From NCBI RefSeq assembly GCF_032484785.1, contig NZ_JAUETR010000002.1, positions 1 to 64,000 of the forward strand: a DNA stretch of 64,000 nt. Direction: 5' to 3'. Under the pieces are notes generated by a model. It did no database searches. It was not told where the DNA came from and worked only from the letters and a program-made list of their open reading frames with translations. Source of the DNA: Bradyrhizobium sp. SZCCHNS1050. GTDB taxonomy: Bacteria; Pseudomonadota; Alphaproteobacteria; Rhizobiales; Xanthobacteraceae. Below are positions 44,888-55,411 of this stretch, one piece after another. The position numbers and the translations under genes were made by a program. Position 1 is the first letter of the stretch, and every line of letters begins with the position of its first letter.

Positions 44888-46180
44888 TCACCTGATCTCA
44901 TACCACCGCAGCAGCCGCGGCGCCGCCCAGTTGGTCGCCATGCTCTCGACCAGGAACCGGCCGGATTGCTCGGCAAGGAATGCAATGCGCTGGGTCTGGC
45001 CGGCCTCCAGCGCCAGCGTGTCGAGCCAATAGGGCTTCCAGCCGTCGTCGAGCCGGTCGAGCAGCCGAAACGGCTGGCCATGAAGGTGGACCACATGGGT
45101 GCCGGCGGTCTTGTTCGCCAATGCCAGCACGACCACTTGGCCGGCCTTGGCCTGGAAGGTGGGGGCGCCGGCGGCGTTGAACGCGGCGGGCGGTTGCCAG
45201 CCGGCGCCGTCGAGCGCGAGCTCGGCCCGAGCGGCGGTCCTCAGGTCCAGCTTGTCCGGCAACCCGTTCGACGGCAAAGGCGGCGCCGGCGGCAGTGGGG
45301 CGGCACGGAGCGGCGGCTCGCTCGACGCCACCAGCCGGGCGAGGGGACGCGGATTGCTGCCGTCGTGCAGCAGCACGGCCAGCACCGTCTTGGCGGCGGG
45401 CATGTCGATGAAGACGTCGGTGCGGCCGCCAGGCGGCAGCACCACCGCGCCATTTCGAGCCAGGAAAGGCTCGGCCGGCTGGCCGTCGATGGCCATCACG
45501 CGAACGGCGTCGAGGTCGGCGATTTTGATCGCGATCACAGCGCGTTGACAGCCGTTGATGAACCGCAGCCTGACCCGCTCATGGGTCCGCAGCGCGATCT
45601 CGGGCTGGACGTGCCCATTGATGGTGTAGATGAGCTCGGTGTCTCGCGCTTCGGTTCCTGGCGCAACCGCGGTGCCGTCCGCCTTGAGCCTGAAATCCTC
45701 GACCAGGAAAATTTCGTCGCGGTCGACAGTTACCGTCGCGGCCTCATCGACGATGACAGGCAGCGGGCGGATCGGCACGGCGTCGGCGAGCAGCCGCAGG
45801 TCGAGCAGGCCGGTCCCGGCGCGCGACGCCAGGGCTGGAATGGTGGCCCGGCCGCCGGGGCCGATCTCCGCCTGCGCCAGCAGCGGTGCGGGCAAAGCGA
45901 GGCCGCGGCTGGACAATGCGGCCGGGATCGAAAGGCCATTCGAAAGGTCAAGATCGAGCGCCGTGCCGCGGGCGAGCCGGACCACCGGGGCCGGTGCAGC
46001 CAGCCGCCAGAGCGGGCTGGCCGAGCGTCCCTGGGCCAGCACCAGAGATTCGCCGCGAGCGTTCAACGAAACCGAGATTCGGCCACCGGCCCGAGCCGAG
46101 CGGGTAAACGAGGCCGCGCCGGCTGCCGCAAGGCCGCCGAGCAGGGCGCGGCGGCTGAGCCCCTCCGACGGTTCCGTCAT
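44888..46180 (-). CDS. Multicopper oxidase-like (SufI/FtsP-type) periplasmic protein, copper sites largely lost
   Basis: A 430-residue cupredoxin-repeat protein with a Tat signal (SRRALLGGLAAAGAASF). Segments such as DTELIYTINGHVQPEIAL, RLRFINGC and MAIDGQP mark it as multicopper oxidase-like. Of the four His-rich copper motifs only HVVHLHG near the C-terminus is present. The domain-1 HWHG and WYHSH sites are replaced by AALSSRG and LLDLRLL, and the final HCH is replaced by FLVESMATNW. It is probably a structural or division-type protein like E. coli SufI. The start is uncertain, with another ATG at 46192. Confidence 0.75.
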   Translation of the reverse strand: MTEPSEGLSRRALLGGLAAAGAASFTRSARAGGRISVSLNARGESLVLAQGRSASPLWRLAAPAPVVRLARGTALDLDLSNGLSIPAALSSRGLALPAPLLAQAEIGPGGRATIPALASRAGTGLLDLRLLADAVPIRPLPVIVDEAATVTVDRDEIFLVEDFRLKADGTAVAPGTEARDTELIYTINGHVQPEIALRTHERVRLRFINGCQRAVIAIKIADLDAVRVMAIDGQPAEPFLARNGAVVLPPGGRTDVFIDMPAAKTVLAVLLHDGSNPRPLARLVASSEPPLRAAPLPPAPPLPSNGLPDKLDLRTAARAELALDGAGWQPPAAFNAAGAPTFQAKAGQVVVLALANKTAGTHVVHLHGQPFRLLDRLDDGWKPYWLDTLALEAGQTQRIAFLAEQSGRFLVESMATNWAAPRLLRWYEIR

Positions 46181-46366
46181 GCGACAAAACATCGTGCGAT
46201 GAGGGGGATGCGGATCATGCTGTTTTCCCTTATCTGTGCGTGCGACACGGTCGATCGGCCTGCCGGTGGTGCTTTCGACAGCCCATTTTTTTGCTGCGGA
46301 CGGTTTCGTGCGTGGTATAAGCCGCGCCGCCCGCGGCACCGCGGCCGGGCTATCGATGCAGTTCAC

Positions 46367-46451
46367 GCGGGCGTGGCGGAACTGGTAGACGCGCTGGATT
46401 TAGGTTCCAGTGACGAAAGTTGTGGGGGTTCGAGTCCCTCCGCCCGCACCA
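46367..46451 (+). tRNA. tRNA-Leu (UAG)
   Basis: 85 bases including encoded CCA. The acceptor stem GCGGGCG/CGCCCGC is perfect. The anticodon arm CTGGA-TTTAGGT-TCCAG gives TAG, a long variable arm is present as in class II tRNAs, and the T-arm has GGTTCGAGTCC. Confidence 0.95.
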
Positions 46452-46623
46452 AGCGCTTCTCCGGCGTTTGCCCCAAGTTTTACCGGCAGACCCGCTCTCT
46501 CGCACAGAGAAGCGGGGCCGCCGATCCCACCGGCGCAAAGCCTTTTGCTGCGCGTCGTCCACAATTGAGTCAGATGTGTCCGGATCGCAAGGGTTCGGAC
46601 CGAAGCGGAAGAAGATTGACGCC

Positions 46624-47982
46624 ATGCAGGTCACAGAAACCTTGTCGGAAGGCTTGAAGCACGAGTTCCAGATCAGCGTTCCGGCGGCGGATCTCGACGC
46701 CAAGGCGGACGCCAAGCTGGTCGATCTCAAGGACAAGGTCCGCATCAACGGCTTCCGCCCCGGCAAGGTGCCGGTCGCGCATCTGAAGAAGATCTATGGC
46801 AAGTCGGTCATGGCGGAGACCATCGACCAGACCATCCGCGACACCAACACGCAGATCTTCACCGAGCGCGGCTTCCGCCTCGCCACCGAGCCGAAGGTGA
46901 CGATGCCGACGGAGGAGGCCGAGGTCGAGAAGATCCTCTCCGGCCAGTCGGACCTGACCTACACCGTGGCCGTCGAGGTCGTGCCGGCGATTGCGCTCGC
47001 CGACTTCAAGACCTTCTCGGTCGAGAAGCCGGTGGCCGACATCACCGATGCCGATGTCGACGAGGCGATCAAGCGCCTGGCCGATGCCAACCGCAGCTAC
47101 GCGGCGAAGGCCGAGGGCGCGAAGGCCGCGAGCGGTGACCGCGTGAAGATCAACTTCAAGGGCACGATCGACGGCGTCGCCTTCGAGGGCGGCACGGGTG
47201 AGGGCATCGACGTCGTGATCGGCTCGAACACCTTCATTCCCGGCTTCGAGGACCAGCTGATCGGTATCGGCGTCGGCGAGACCCGCACGCTGAAGGTCAC
47301 GTTCCCGACCAATTATCTCAACAACGAGCTGGCCGGGAAGGCGGCGGAGTTCGAAACCACCGCCACCGCCATCGAGGCGCCCGAAGACAAGGTGGTGGAC
47401 GATGAGTTCGCCAAGACGCTCGGCCTCGAATCGCTCGACAAGCTGAAGCAGTTGATGCGCGATCGTCTCGCCGGCGAGTTCAGCCAGGCGACCCGCCAGC
47501 GCGTCAAGCGCGCGCTGCTCGACCGTCTCGACGAGACCCACAAGTTCGATGCACCGCCGTCGCTGATCGACGAGGAGTTCAACCTGATGTGGAATTCGGT
47601 CAAGGCCGAGATGGATTCCAGCGGCAAGACCTTCGCCGACGAGAACACCACCGAGGACAAGGCGAAGGAGGAGTACCGCACCATCGCCGACCGCCGCGTG
47701 CGCCTCGGCCTCGTGCTGTCGGAGATCGGCGAGAAGAACAAGATCACCGTGACCGACGACGAGGTCAGCCGCGCCGTGATCGAGCGTGCGCGCTCGATGC
47801 CGGGCCGCGAGAAGGAGGTCTGGGACTTCTATCGCAGCAACCCGCAGGCGCTCGCGCAGCTGCGCGCGCCAATCTACGAGGACAAGGTCGTCGACTTCAT
47901 CCTCGAACTCGCCAACGTGACCGAGAAGAAGGTCTCCAAGGACGAGCTGTTCAAGGACGACGACAGCGACAAGGCGGCCTGA
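46624..47982 (+). CDS. tig: Trigger factor chaperone
   Basis: A 452-residue ribosome-associated folding factor with peptidyl-prolyl isomerase activity. The N-terminal ribosome-binding domain holds the signature [16 protein letters not shown] (about 41-56), the FKBP domain (about 150-240) has [20 protein letters not shown] and [16 protein letters not shown], and the C-terminal helical chaperone domain follows. The ATG at 46624 gives the standard [15 protein letters not shown]. It leads the tig-clpP-clpX-lon block. Confidence 0.97.
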   Translation: MQVTETLSEGLKHEFQISVPAADLDAKADAKLVDLKDKVRINGFRPGKVPVAHLKKIYGKSVMAETIDQTIRDTNTQIFTERGFRLATEPKVTMPTEEAEVEKILSGQSDLTYTVAVEVVPAIALADFKTFSVEKPVADITDADVDEAIKRLADANRSYAAKAEGAKAASGDRVKINFKGTIDGVAFEGGTGEGIDVVIGSNTFIPGFEDQLIGIGVGETRTLKVTFPTNYLNNELAGKAAEFETTATAIEAPEDKVVDDEFAKTLGLESLDKLKQLMRDRLAGEFSQATRQRVKRALLDRLDETHKFDAPPSLIDEEFNLMWNSVKAEMDSSGKTFADENTTEDKAKEEYRTIADRRVRLGLVLSEIGEKNKITVTDDEVSRAVIERARSMPGREKEVWDFYRSNPQALAQLRAPIYEDKVVDFILELANVTEKKVSKDELFKDDDSDKAA

Positions 47983-48030
47983 TCAGGCTGTCCATCGTAG
48001 GGTTCGCGACATAAGCGCGAGATTAAGGTT

Positions 48031-48050
48031 GACCGGCGAAAGCGCCGGTC
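48031..48050 (+). terminator. Possible tig terminator hairpin
   Basis: GACCGGCG-AAAG-CGCCGGTC, 49 bases after the tig stop, with no T-run. It could be a weak or Rho-assisted terminator. Confidence 0.35.
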
Positions 48051-48135
48051 GTCCAGGTTCCGGCGCTGGCCGCCGCCGCGGGAATCAGCTTGAACAGGGC
48101 AACGACCTCGCTTGCGGCGGCCCAGGGCACCCGGT

Positions 48136-48163
48136 CTTGTCACCGGCAAATTGGTCCATATCT
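48136..48163 (+). promoter_or_regulatory. Candidate heat-shock (RpoH) promoter of clpP
   Basis: CTTGTC, 14 bases, CCATATCT, about 118 bases before the clpP start. It is close to the alphaproteobacterial RpoH form (CTTG plus a -10 of CCTAT/CCATAT type). clpP is a usual member of that regulon. Confidence 0.45.
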
Positions 48164-48280
48164 GTGGGCTCGGTCTTGAAGTTCTGCATCACGGGACACC
48201 TGTCCGTCGCTGCTCGTTGAAATGAGCCTCACCTGCGGCGGCCGGTCGTCTCAACTGCTGGTCCAACCCTTGGGTGATTC

Positions 48281-48913
48281 ATGCGCGATCCCGTCGAAAC
48301 CTATATGAACCTTGTGCCTATGGTGGTCGAACAGACCAACCGCGGCGAGCGCGCCTACGACATCTTCTCACGCCTCCTGAAGGAGCGCATCATCTTCGTG
48401 ACCGGTCCGGTCGAGGACGGCATGGCGACCCTGATCGTCGCTCAGCTCCTGTTCCTCGAGGCCGAGAACCCGAAGAAGGAAATCGCGATGTACATCAACT
48501 CGCCCGGTGGCGTGGTGACGTCGGGCCTCGCGATCTACGACACGATGCAGTTCATCCGTCCGGCGGTGTCGACGCTGTGCACCGGCCAGGCGGCCTCGAT
48601 GGGCTCGCTGCTGCTCTGTGCCGGCCACAAGGACATGCGCTTCTCGCTGCCGAACTCGCGCATCATGGTGCATCAGCCGTCCGGCGGGTTCCAGGGCCAG
48701 GCGACCGATATCATGCTGCACGCCCAGGAGATCCTGAACCTGAAGAAGCGGCTGAACGAGATCTACGTCAAGCACACCGGCCAGCCCTACAAGGCGATTG
48801 AGGACGCCCTGGAGCGCGACAAGTTCCTCACGGCGGAAGCCGCCCAGGAGTTCGGCCTGATCGACAAGGTCATCGACAAGCGGCCGGAAGATCCGGCGGC
48901 GATGGGCAAGTGA
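48281..48913 (+). CDS. clpP: ATP-dependent Clp protease proteolytic subunit
   Basis: A 210-residue serine protease subunit of the tetradecameric Clp barrel. The catalytic triad is Ser106 ([11 protein letters not shown]), His131 ([10 protein letters not shown]) and Asp180 (ALERDKF), with spacing identical to E. coli Clp[20 protein letters not shown] is also present. It works with ClpX, encoded 444 bases downstream. Confidence 0.97.
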   Translation: MRDPVETYMNLVPMVVEQTNRGERAYDIFSRLLKERIIFVTGPVEDGMATLIVAQLLFLEAENPKKEIAMYINSPGGVVTSGLAIYDTMQFIRPAVSTLCTGQAASMGSLLLCAGHKDMRFSLPNSRIMVHQPSGGFQGQATDIMLHAQEILNLKKRLNEIYVKHTGQPYKAIEDALERDKFLTAEAAQEFGLIDKVIDKRPEDPAAMGK

Positions 48914-48930
48914 GCCAACAGTAAGCGACG

Positions 48931-49030
48931 CGGGGCCCGATGGACGGGCCTGGGGGATGTAACGGCGGCTCCTTTACCGGCTTCGGTCGGCAAAGGTGCT
49001 GAGGTAGGGTCCCAAAAGAGCCGCAACCTT
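48931..49030 (+). other. Structured intergenic region between clpP and clpX
   Basis: The 444-base gap has a hairpin GGCCCG-ATGGA-CGGGCC (48934-48950) just after clpP. It is followed by a nested structure with outer stem GCGGCTC/GAGCCGC (48965-49024) and inner CCTTT/AAAGG (48971-48996). These may end clpP transcription. No gene is seen up to clpX, whose promoter must lie here. Confidence 0.4.
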
Positions 49031-49357
49031 GCCGTGCGGCCGGCAAATAGGCGTGGCAAACACGCAACGCTCCGCTGATTTCGCGTGTTATTGCCGTGTC
49101 AAGCCCCAAAATCACGGTAATGTCACGGTCTAGGGTCTGTGCTCCGATTAGCGAATTCTTGATAGTCGGATGACAGCATGATTGGCTAGAGTGTCGAGTT
49201 ATGGATCGTGGGGGATTCGCGTAGGTCGTGGGTGCACGACAGGTGAAGAACAAGGTGTTAATTTTGGTACGAAATTTGCTCTTTCACCAGTCTGGTCCGG
49301 CCCGTGCCGGATCGGGACGAACGAGCGGACAAGAGCGAACCGCGGACGGAGACAGGA

Positions 49358-50632
49358 ATGAGTAAGGTCGGCACGAGCGACTCGAAGAACACGCTATATT
49401 GCTCGTTCTGCGGCAAGAGCCAGCACGAAGTCCGCAAACTGATCGCAGGTCCAACCGTCTTCATCTGCGACGAGTGCGTCGAACTCTGCATGGACATCAT
49501 CCGCGAGGAGAACAAGTCCTCGCTGGTCAAGTCGCGCGACGGGATTCCGACCCCGAAGGAGATCTGCAAGGTCCTGGACGATTACGTCATCGGCCAGAAC
49601 CATGCGAAGAAGGTGCTCTCGGTCGCCGTCCACAACCACTACAAGCGGCTGAATCACCAGACCAAGCACTCGGACGTCGAACTCGCGAAGTCGAACATCC
49701 TGCTGATCGGTCCGACCGGCTCGGGCAAGACGCTGCTGGCGCAGACGCTGGCGCGCATCCTGGACGTGCCGTTCACGATGGCGGATGCGACGACCCTGAC
49801 CGAGGCCGGCTATGTCGGTGAGGACGTCGAGAACATCATCCTGAAGCTGTTGCAGGCGGCCGACTACAATGTCGAGCGCGCGCAGCGTGGCATTGTCTAC
49901 ATCGACGAGATCGACAAGATCAGTCGCAAGTCGGACAATCCCTCGATCACCCGCGACGTGTCGGGCGAGGGCGTCCAGCAGGCGCTGCTCAAGATCATGG
50001 AGGGTACGGTTGCGTCGGTTCCGCCGCAGGGCGGCCGCAAGCATCCGCAGCAGGAGTTCCTGCAGGTCGACACCACCAACATCCTGTTCATCTGCGGTGG
50101 TGCGTTCTCCGGCCTCGAGAAGATCATCTCGGCGCGCGGCCGGTCGACCTCGATCGGCTTCGCCGCCCAGGTTCTGGCGCCGGAGGACCGCCGCACCGGC
50201 GAGATCTTCCGTCACGTCGAGCCTGAGGATCTCCTGAAGTACGGCCTGATCCCCGAGTTCGTCGGCCGTCTTCCGGTCGTTGCGACGCTCGAGGACCTCG
50301 ACGAGAACTCGCTGAAGAAGATCCTGACCGAGCCCAAGAACGCGCTGGTGAAGCAGTATCAGCGGCTGTTCGAGATGGAGAACATCGAGCTCACCTTCGC
50401 CGACGAGGCGCTGGGCGCGGTGGCGCGCAAGGCCATCGAGCGCAAGACCGGCGCGCGTGGTCTGCGGTCGATCCTCGAGAGCATCCTGCTCGAGACGATG
50501 TTCGACCTGCCGGGTCTCGAGGGTGTCGAGGAAGTGGTCATCTCGCGTGAAGTGGTCGAGGGCACCGCCCGCCCGCTGTACATTTACGCCGATCGCTCCG
50601 ATCGCGCGGTGGAAAGCAGCGCCAGCGCGTGA
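49358..50632 (+). CDS. clpX: ATP-dependent Clp protease ATPase subunit
   Basis: A 424-residue AAA+ unfoldase. The N-terminal zinc-binding domain uses Cys15, Cys18, Cys37 and Cys40 ([15 protein letters not shown]). Walker A is GPTGSGKT (about 118-125), the pore loop is GYVGEDVEN, Walker B is VYIDEIDKI, sensor/arginine regions include [10 protein letters not shown], and the C-terminal domain has [11 protein letters not shown]. It hands ssrA-tagged and specific substrates to ClpP. The ATG at 49358 gives the normal N-terminus. Confidence 0.97.
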   Translation: MSKVGTSDSKNTLYCSFCGKSQHEVRKLIAGPTVFICDECVELCMDIIREENKSSLVKSRDGIPTPKEICKVLDDYVIGQNHAKKVLSVAVHNHYKRLNHQTKHSDVELAKSNILLIGPTGSGKTLLAQTLARILDVPFTMADATTLTEAGYVGEDVENIILKLLQAADYNVERAQRGIVYIDEIDKISRKSDNPSITRDVSGEGVQQALLKIMEGTVASVPPQGGRKHPQQEFLQVDTTNILFICGGAFSGLEKIISARGRSTSIGFAAQVLAPEDRRTGEIFRHVEPEDLLKYGLIPEFVGRLPVVATLEDLDENSLKKILTEPKNALVKQYQRLFEMENIELTFADEALGAVARKAIERKTGARGLRSILESILLETMFDLPGLEGVEEVVISREVVEGTARPLYIYADRSDRAVESSASA

Positions 50633-50959
50633 GGCGCGCTGGTACGAGAGACAGAAGACCTCGATTTATTAGATCGGCGATCGCCGCGGACGTCATGTCC
50701 GCGGCATCGCAGCGTTTCAGCGTCCCGCCGCGTAAAGCCATTTTTGGCGGGTGTTTACCGATACTTGACACCCCCCGGGTCGATAGCCACCTAATGTCGC
50801 GTGGCGATACAAATCTCAATCCCGGGATTCGCCTCAACAACGATCCGAAACAAGCGGGCGATATCGACGCGTCAGTGATGTCCGGATCAGATCGCACCTT
50901 GTGGCGGTTGCGCACGATGGCGGACTGCGTGCAAGGGGGCTAAACAAAAGGAACAGGCC
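50633..50959. other. clpX-lon intergenic region
   Basis: A 327-base gap. A perfect hairpin GCCGCGGAC-GTCAT-GTCCGCGGC (50683-50705) lies after clpX without a T-run. A TTGACA at 50765 could be part of the lon promoter, but no well-spaced -10 was found. Confidence 0.4.
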
Positions 50960-53383
50960 ATGACGACCCCCAAACCCCGGCCGACCATCGTTTACGGCGA
51001 GAGCCACGCCTATCCGGTTCTGCCGCTCCGCGACATCGTCGTCTTCCCGCACAACATCGTTCCGCTGTTCGTCGGCCGCGAGAAATCCATCCGCGCCCTC
51101 GAAGAGGTGATGAAGAACGACGCGCTGGTGATGCTCGCGACGCAGAAGAACGCGTCCGACGACGATCCAGCTCCGGATGCGATCTACGAGACCGGGACGC
51201 TCGCCAGCGTGCTGCAACTCCTGAAGCTGCCCGACGGCACCGTGAAGGTGCTGGTCGAGGGCCTGGAGCGCGCGCGCGTCGAGAAATACACCGATCGTGC
51301 CGACTACTACGAAGCCACTGCCGTTGCGCTCGAGGACACCGACGCCAAGTCGGTCGAAGCCGAGGCACTCGGGCGCTCCGTCGTGTCGGACTTCGAGAGC
51401 TATGTGAAGCTGAACAAGAAGATCTCTGCAGAGGTCGTCGGCGTCGTTCAGTCGATCACCGATTTCGGTAAGCTGGCCGACACCGTCGCCTCGCATCTCG
51501 CCGTCAAGATCGCCGATCGCCAGGGCATCCTGGAGACGCTGTCCGTCACCACGCGCCTGGAGAAGGTGCTGGGCCTGATGGAGAGCGAGATCTCGGTGCT
51601 GCAGGTCGAGAAGCGCATCCGCTCGCGTGTCAAGCGCCAGATGGAGAAGACCCAGCGCGAGTACTACCTGAATGAGCAGATGAAGGCCATTCAGAAGGAG
51701 CTGGGCGACGAGGACGGCCGCGACGAGCTCGCCGATTTGGAAGAGCGCATCAACAAGACCAAGCTCTCCAAGGAAGCGCGCGAGAAGGCCCAGCACGAGC
51801 TGAAGAAGCTACGCCAGATGTCGCCGATGTCCGCGGAAGCGACTGTCGTGCGCAACTATCTGGATTGGCTGCTGTCGATCCCGTGGAACAAGAAGTCCAA
51901 GGTGAAGAAGGATCTGGAGGCCGCGCAGGCGGTTCTGGATGCGGATCATTATGGGCTGGAGAAGGTCAAGGACCGCATCGTCGAGTACCTGGCGGTGCAG
52001 TCGCGCGCCAACAAGCTGACCGGCCCGATCCTGTGCCTGGTCGGACCTCCCGGCGTCGGCAAGACCTCGCTCGGCAAGTCGATCGCGAAGGCCACCGGCC
52101 GCGAGTTCGTTCGCGTGTCGCTGGGCGGAGTGCGCGACGAGGCGGAGATCCGCGGTCATCGCCGGACCTATATCGGCTCGATGCCCGGCAAGATCATCCA
52201 GTCGATGCGCAAGGCCAAGACCTCGAACCCGCTGTTCCTGTTGGACGAGATCGACAAGATGGGCTCGGACTTCCGGGGTGACCCGTCGTCGGCGCTGCTG
52301 GAGGTCCTGGACCCCGAGCAGAACACGACCTTCAACGATCACTATCTGGAGGTCGACTACGACCTGTCGAACGTCATGTTCATCACGACCGCGAATACGC
52401 TGAATATTCCCGGGCCGCTGATGGACCGCATGGAGATCATCCGCATCGCAGGCTACACCGAGACCGAAAAGCTCGAGATCGCCCGCAAGCACCTGATCCC
52501 CAGCGCGATCTCCAAGCACGGACTGGACTCGAAGGAGTGGTCGATCGACGACGACGCATTGCTGCTCGTGATCCGGCGCTACACCCGCGAAGCGGGCGTA
52601 CGTAATCTGGAGCGTGAGATTTCCACACTGGCCCGCAAGGCCGTGAAGGAGCTCATGATGTCCAAGAAGAAGTCGGTGAAGATCACCGAGAAGACCGTTG
52701 AGGAATTCTTGGGTGTTCCGAAGTTCCGCTTCGGTGAGATCGAGAGCGACGATCAGATCGGGATCGTCACGGGTCTGGCATGGACCGATGTCGGCGGTGA
52801 GCTGCTCACCATTGAAGGCGTCATGATGCCCGGCAAGGGCAAGATGACGGTGACGGGCAATCTGCGCGACGTCATGAAGGAGTCGATCTCGGCGGCGGCG
52901 TCCTACGTCCGCTCGCGGGCGATCGTCTACGGCATCGAGCCGCCGATGTTCGACCGCCGCGACATCCACGTCCACGTTCCGGAGGGGGCGACCCCGAAGG
53001 ACGGTCCGTCGGCGGGCGTCGCGATGGCAACCGCAATCATCTCGGTCATGACGGGCATTCCGATCCGTCACGACGTCGCGATGACCGGTGAGATCACCTT
53101 GCGTGGTCGCGTGCTGCCGATCGGCGGTCTGAAGGAGAAGCTCCTGGCCGCGGCCCGCGGCGGCATCAAGACGGTGCTGATCCCCGAGGACAACGCCAAG
53201 GATCTCACGGAGATTTCCGATGCGATCAAGGGCGGCATGGAGATCATCCCGGTCTCCCGTCTCGACGACGTCGTCGCCCGGGCCCTGGTCCGCAAGCCGG
53301 TGCCGATCGTCTGGGAAGAGGACACCAAGGTCCCGGTGAAAGCCGATGGCGACGAAGCCGCCGGCGGCCTGACCGCCCACTGA
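50960..53383 (+). CDS. lon: ATP-dependent protease La
   Basis: An 807-residue AAA+ serine protease degrading misfolded and regulatory proteins. The N-terminal substrate domain (about 15-205) begins with [23 protein letters not shown]. Walker A is GPPGVGKTS (about 363-371), and Walker B is FLLDEIDKM. The protease domain has [11 protein letters not shown] with catalytic Ser684 and Lys727 in [22 protein letters not shown] precedes the ATG. It is usually heat-inducible. A strong terminator follows. Confidence 0.97.
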   Translation: MTTPKPRPTIVYGESHAYPVLPLRDIVVFPHNIVPLFVGREKSIRALEEVMKNDALVMLATQKNASDDDPAPDAIYETGTLASVLQLLKLPDGTVKVLVEGLERARVEKYTDRADYYEATAVALEDTDAKSVEAEALGRSVVSDFESYVKLNKKISAEVVGVVQSITDFGKLADTVASHLAVKIADRQGILETLSVTTRLEKVLGLMESEISVLQVEKRIRSRVKRQMEKTQREYYLNEQMKAIQKELGDEDGRDELADLEERINKTKLSKEAREKAQHELKKLRQMSPMSAEATVVRNYLDWLLSIPWNKKSKVKKDLEAAQAVLDADHYGLEKVKDRIVEYLAVQSRANKLTGPILCLVGPPGVGKTSLGKSIAKATGREFVRVSLGGVRDEAEIRGHRRTYIGSMPGKIIQSMRKAKTSNPLFLLDEIDKMGSDFRGDPSSALLEVLDPEQNTTFNDHYLEVDYDLSNVMFITTANTLNIPGPLMDRMEIIRIAGYTETEKLEIARKHLIPSAISKHGLDSKEWSIDDDALLLVIRRYTREAGVRNLEREISTLARKAVKELMMSKKKSVKITEKTVEEFLGVPKFRFGEIESDDQIGIVTGLAWTDVGGELLTIEGVMMPGKGKMTVTGNLRDVMKESISAAASYVRSRAIVYGIEPPMFDRRDIHVHVPEGATPKDGPSAGVAMATAIISVMTGIPIRHDVAMTGEITLRGRVLPIGGLKEKLLAAARGGIKTVLIPEDNAKDLTEISDAIKGGMEIIPVSRLDDVVARALVRKPVPIVWEEDTKVPVKADGDEAAGGLTAH

Positions 53384-53401
53384 GGTCCGAACTGATCCAA
53401 G

Positions 53402-53434
53402 AAAACGGCGCCCGTAAGGGCGCCGTTTTCGTTT
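53402..53434 (+). terminator. Terminator of lon
   Basis: AAAACGGCGCCC-GTAA-GGGCGCCGTTTT followed by CGTTT, 18 bases after the stop. Confidence 0.9.
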
Positions 53435-53568
53435 GGGGGATCGAGCCACCGACCCTTCGAGCGTGCGTGGTCTGCCCCCACCGTTCCCGCTGCGGCGGTT
53501 TCTCGCTGCCGCCGCGTGGTTCCGGCGTTGATTGAGGATCGGGCAGGGGGTAAAGAAGCGCGACGTGA

Positions 53569-53645
53569 GGGCGGCTAGCTCAGCTGGTTAGAGCATCTCG
53601 TTTACACCGAGAGGGTCGGGAGTTCGAATCTCTCGCCGCCTACCA
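53569..53645 (+). tRNA. tRNA-Val (UAC)
   Basis: 77 bases with encoded CCA. The acceptor stem is GGGCGGC/GCCGCCT (one G-U pair), the D-arm is GCTCAGCTGGTTAGAGC, the anticodon arm TCTCG-TTTACAC-CGAGA gives TAC, and the T-arm is GGGAGTTCGAATCTCTC. Confidence 0.95.
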
Positions 53646-53977
53646 TTAGCATCCGCTGGGACGCACCCTCGCAATGGTGACGCTGCTATTGTGGTGCGTC
53701 GATTTTCCAAGCTGATGGCGATCCTCTCCAGAAGCGCGTTTGTGCGTCGGGTTTCATCGATCTGCTGCTCTCCAAGCTGAGCCACCTTGCCATCGAGCCT
53801 CGGCGGCTGAGCCAAACCCACGTCCCGATCACGATGATGGCGCCGCCGAGTGCTCAATTCGGACAAGGGTTCAAAATCCTTTGCGACAGCTGGTGCGAAG
53901 CGCCCGGACGATTTCGCGTGGCGATGAACCGTTCTTCGGCTAGCTTAGCGCGCGGCGTGAACATCGCGGGCGAACCG
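53646..53977. other. Intergenic region after tRNA-Val
   Basis: 332 bases with no supported gene. A minus-strand frame here runs into the tRNA and is rejected. A segment giving QIDETRRTNALLERIAISLEN on the minus strand looks coiled-coil-like, but it has no good start or independent stop. Confidence 0.4.
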
Positions 53978-54463
53978 ATGACCGACTTCCTGCGCCACTG
54001 CACCGGCGGACATGAGCGCGCCATTCCGGCGGGCACCATGCTGCTCGAGGAGGGGCACAACACTGGGCATCTCTACATCCTGCTCGACGGAGAGCTGGAG
54101 GTGATCAAGGCCGGCGCCACGGTGGCCGTCATCTCCGAGCCGGGCGCGCTGTTCGGCGAGATGTCGCTCCTGCTGGAGCAGCCGCACACGGCGACCGTGC
54201 GGGCGCTCGTCGATTGCCGGATCTACGAGATCCCGGATGCGCCACGCTTCCTCAGTGAAAATCCCGAGGCGACGCTCGCGATTGCGCGCATGCTGGCGCA
54301 GCGCCTCAACGTCGCCAACAGCTATCTCGCCGACCTGAAGCGGCAATATGCCGGCCACGGCACCCATCTTTCGATGGTCGGCGAGGTGCTGCAGAGCATG
54401 ATCAACCTGCCGCCGCAGCAGGTTTCGCCAGGAACGGATCTGGAATCCGATCCACGACTCTGA
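53978..54463 (+). CDS. Cyclic-nucleotide-binding domain protein
   Basis: A 161-residue CRP/FNR-type cNMP-binding domain alone, without a helix-turn-helix. It shows IPAGTMLLEEGHNTGHLYILLDGELEVIKAG, the phosphate-binding cassette GALFGEMSLLLEQPHTATVRAL (the usual Arg after Pro-hydrophobic is a His-Thr-Ala here), and a helical C-terminus. The start is uncertain (ATG at 53924 also in frame). The last 62 bases overlap the 3' end of the convergent phosphoesterase gene. Confidence 0.75.
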   Translation: MTDFLRHCTGGHERAIPAGTMLLEEGHNTGHLYILLDGELEVIKAGATVAVISEPGALFGEMSLLLEQPHTATVRALVDCRIYEIPDAPRFLSENPEATLAIARMLAQRLNVANSYLADLKRQYAGHGTHLSMVGEVLQSMINLPPQQVSPGTDLESDPRL

Positions 54464-55229
54464 GCCAGTCCGGCGCCGCCGTCACGGGCTGCGCCGGGCG
54501 TTGCAGGGGGCCGGCGAGATCGATCCATTCGGCTTGCCCCGCCGCCAACCAGAAGGCGCGCCCTTCGTCGGTGTCGAGCACCATGTAGGTCGGCGGTCGC
54601 CCGGGTTGCCGCCCGGTGTTGAAGACCCAAGTCTCACCGACGCGATCGAACCAGGACCCATCCGTGATGAAGGGCGACTGGTGGACGTGGCCGGAGATCA
54701 CCATCGCCGGGCGGTGCCGCGCGATGAAGCCTTCGAGCTCGGTGTCGCCGAAGAAGCGCTTGCCGCCCCAGCTCACCGGCGAGTTGGCCGGCGGCGCATG
54801 ATGCACCCAGATCCAGCGGGCTGTGTCGCGCGTCGCGGCGGCATCGAGCTGGCTTGCGATGGCGGCCTTGACGATGGGGCCGTCCCACCACGGGCAAACC
54901 GAGAACAGCGTGTCGCCGATCAGAAGGTCATCGCCGTCGGCTGCGATGCCGAGCTCGCGGACCGTCCTGATCCAGGCCGCGATCTTCTCGCCATCCGGGT
55001 TGCGCTCCTCCAGGTCATGATTGCCCGAGCAGATCATGACCCGCGTCTTGGCCGCCAGGAGCGCGAGATATGTCTTCACGACCACGATCTGGGCGCGAAT
55101 GTCGACGATCGAGGCGAGATCGAGCGCATCGCCGGCGAACACCACCGCATCAAAATGATCGGCAGCCGCCACCAGCCAGTCGAACTGCGGCAGCGAGTAA
55201 TGAAGATCGGCAACGATGAGAGTGCGCAT
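54402..55229 (-). CDS. Metallophosphoesterase (calcineurin-like)
   Basis: A 275-residue cytosolic phosphoesterase. Metal-binding motifs are VADLHYSLPQ (D8, H10), FAGDALDLAS, CSGNHDLEER, WVHHAPPA and SGHVHQSPF. The ATG at 55229 follows CAGGAG. The C-terminal tail is Ala/Pro-rich. The substrate is unknown. It ends inside the 3' end of the cyclic-nucleotide-binding gene on the other strand. Confidence 0.87.
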   Translation of the reverse strand: MRTLIVADLHYSLPQFDWLVAAADHFDAVVFAGDALDLASIVDIRAQIVVVKTYLALLAAKTRVMICSGNHDLEERNPDGEKIAAWIRTVRELGIAADGDDLLIGDTLFSVCPWWDGPIVKAAIASQLDAAATRDTARWIWVHHAPPANSPVSWGGKRFFGDTELEGFIARHRPAMVISGHVHQSPFITDGSWFDRVGETWVFNTGRQPGRPPTYMVLDTDEGRAFWLAAGQAEWIDLAGPLQRPAQPVTAAPDWLRVVDRIPDPFLAKPAAAAG

Positions 55230-55411
55230 GTGGCTCCTGACGCGCCTGATCGAAGCAAGAGCGAGACCAGACCCGGCGACACCAGAGGCTGTCCCGCTAT
55301 TGCATTGCGCTACGGCGCTCGCCAGCAGGTCCGCGTGCATCTATCGATCCCTCACCCGCGGCGGTATGATTGGGCCGTTGTTCAGCCGCAGCTGCCAATT
55401 GCGAGTGTCCC

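Noticed and set aside
50764..50797. TTGACA...TAATGT as lon promoter
   Set aside because: The spacer is 21 bases, too long for sigma-70, and the RpoH spacing does not fit either.
53588..53866. Minus-strand frame of 92 codons ending REIRTPDPLGVNEML
   Set aside because: Its 3' end is the antisense of tRNA-Val, a well-known source of false IRTPDPLG-type proteins. No independent stop or good start.
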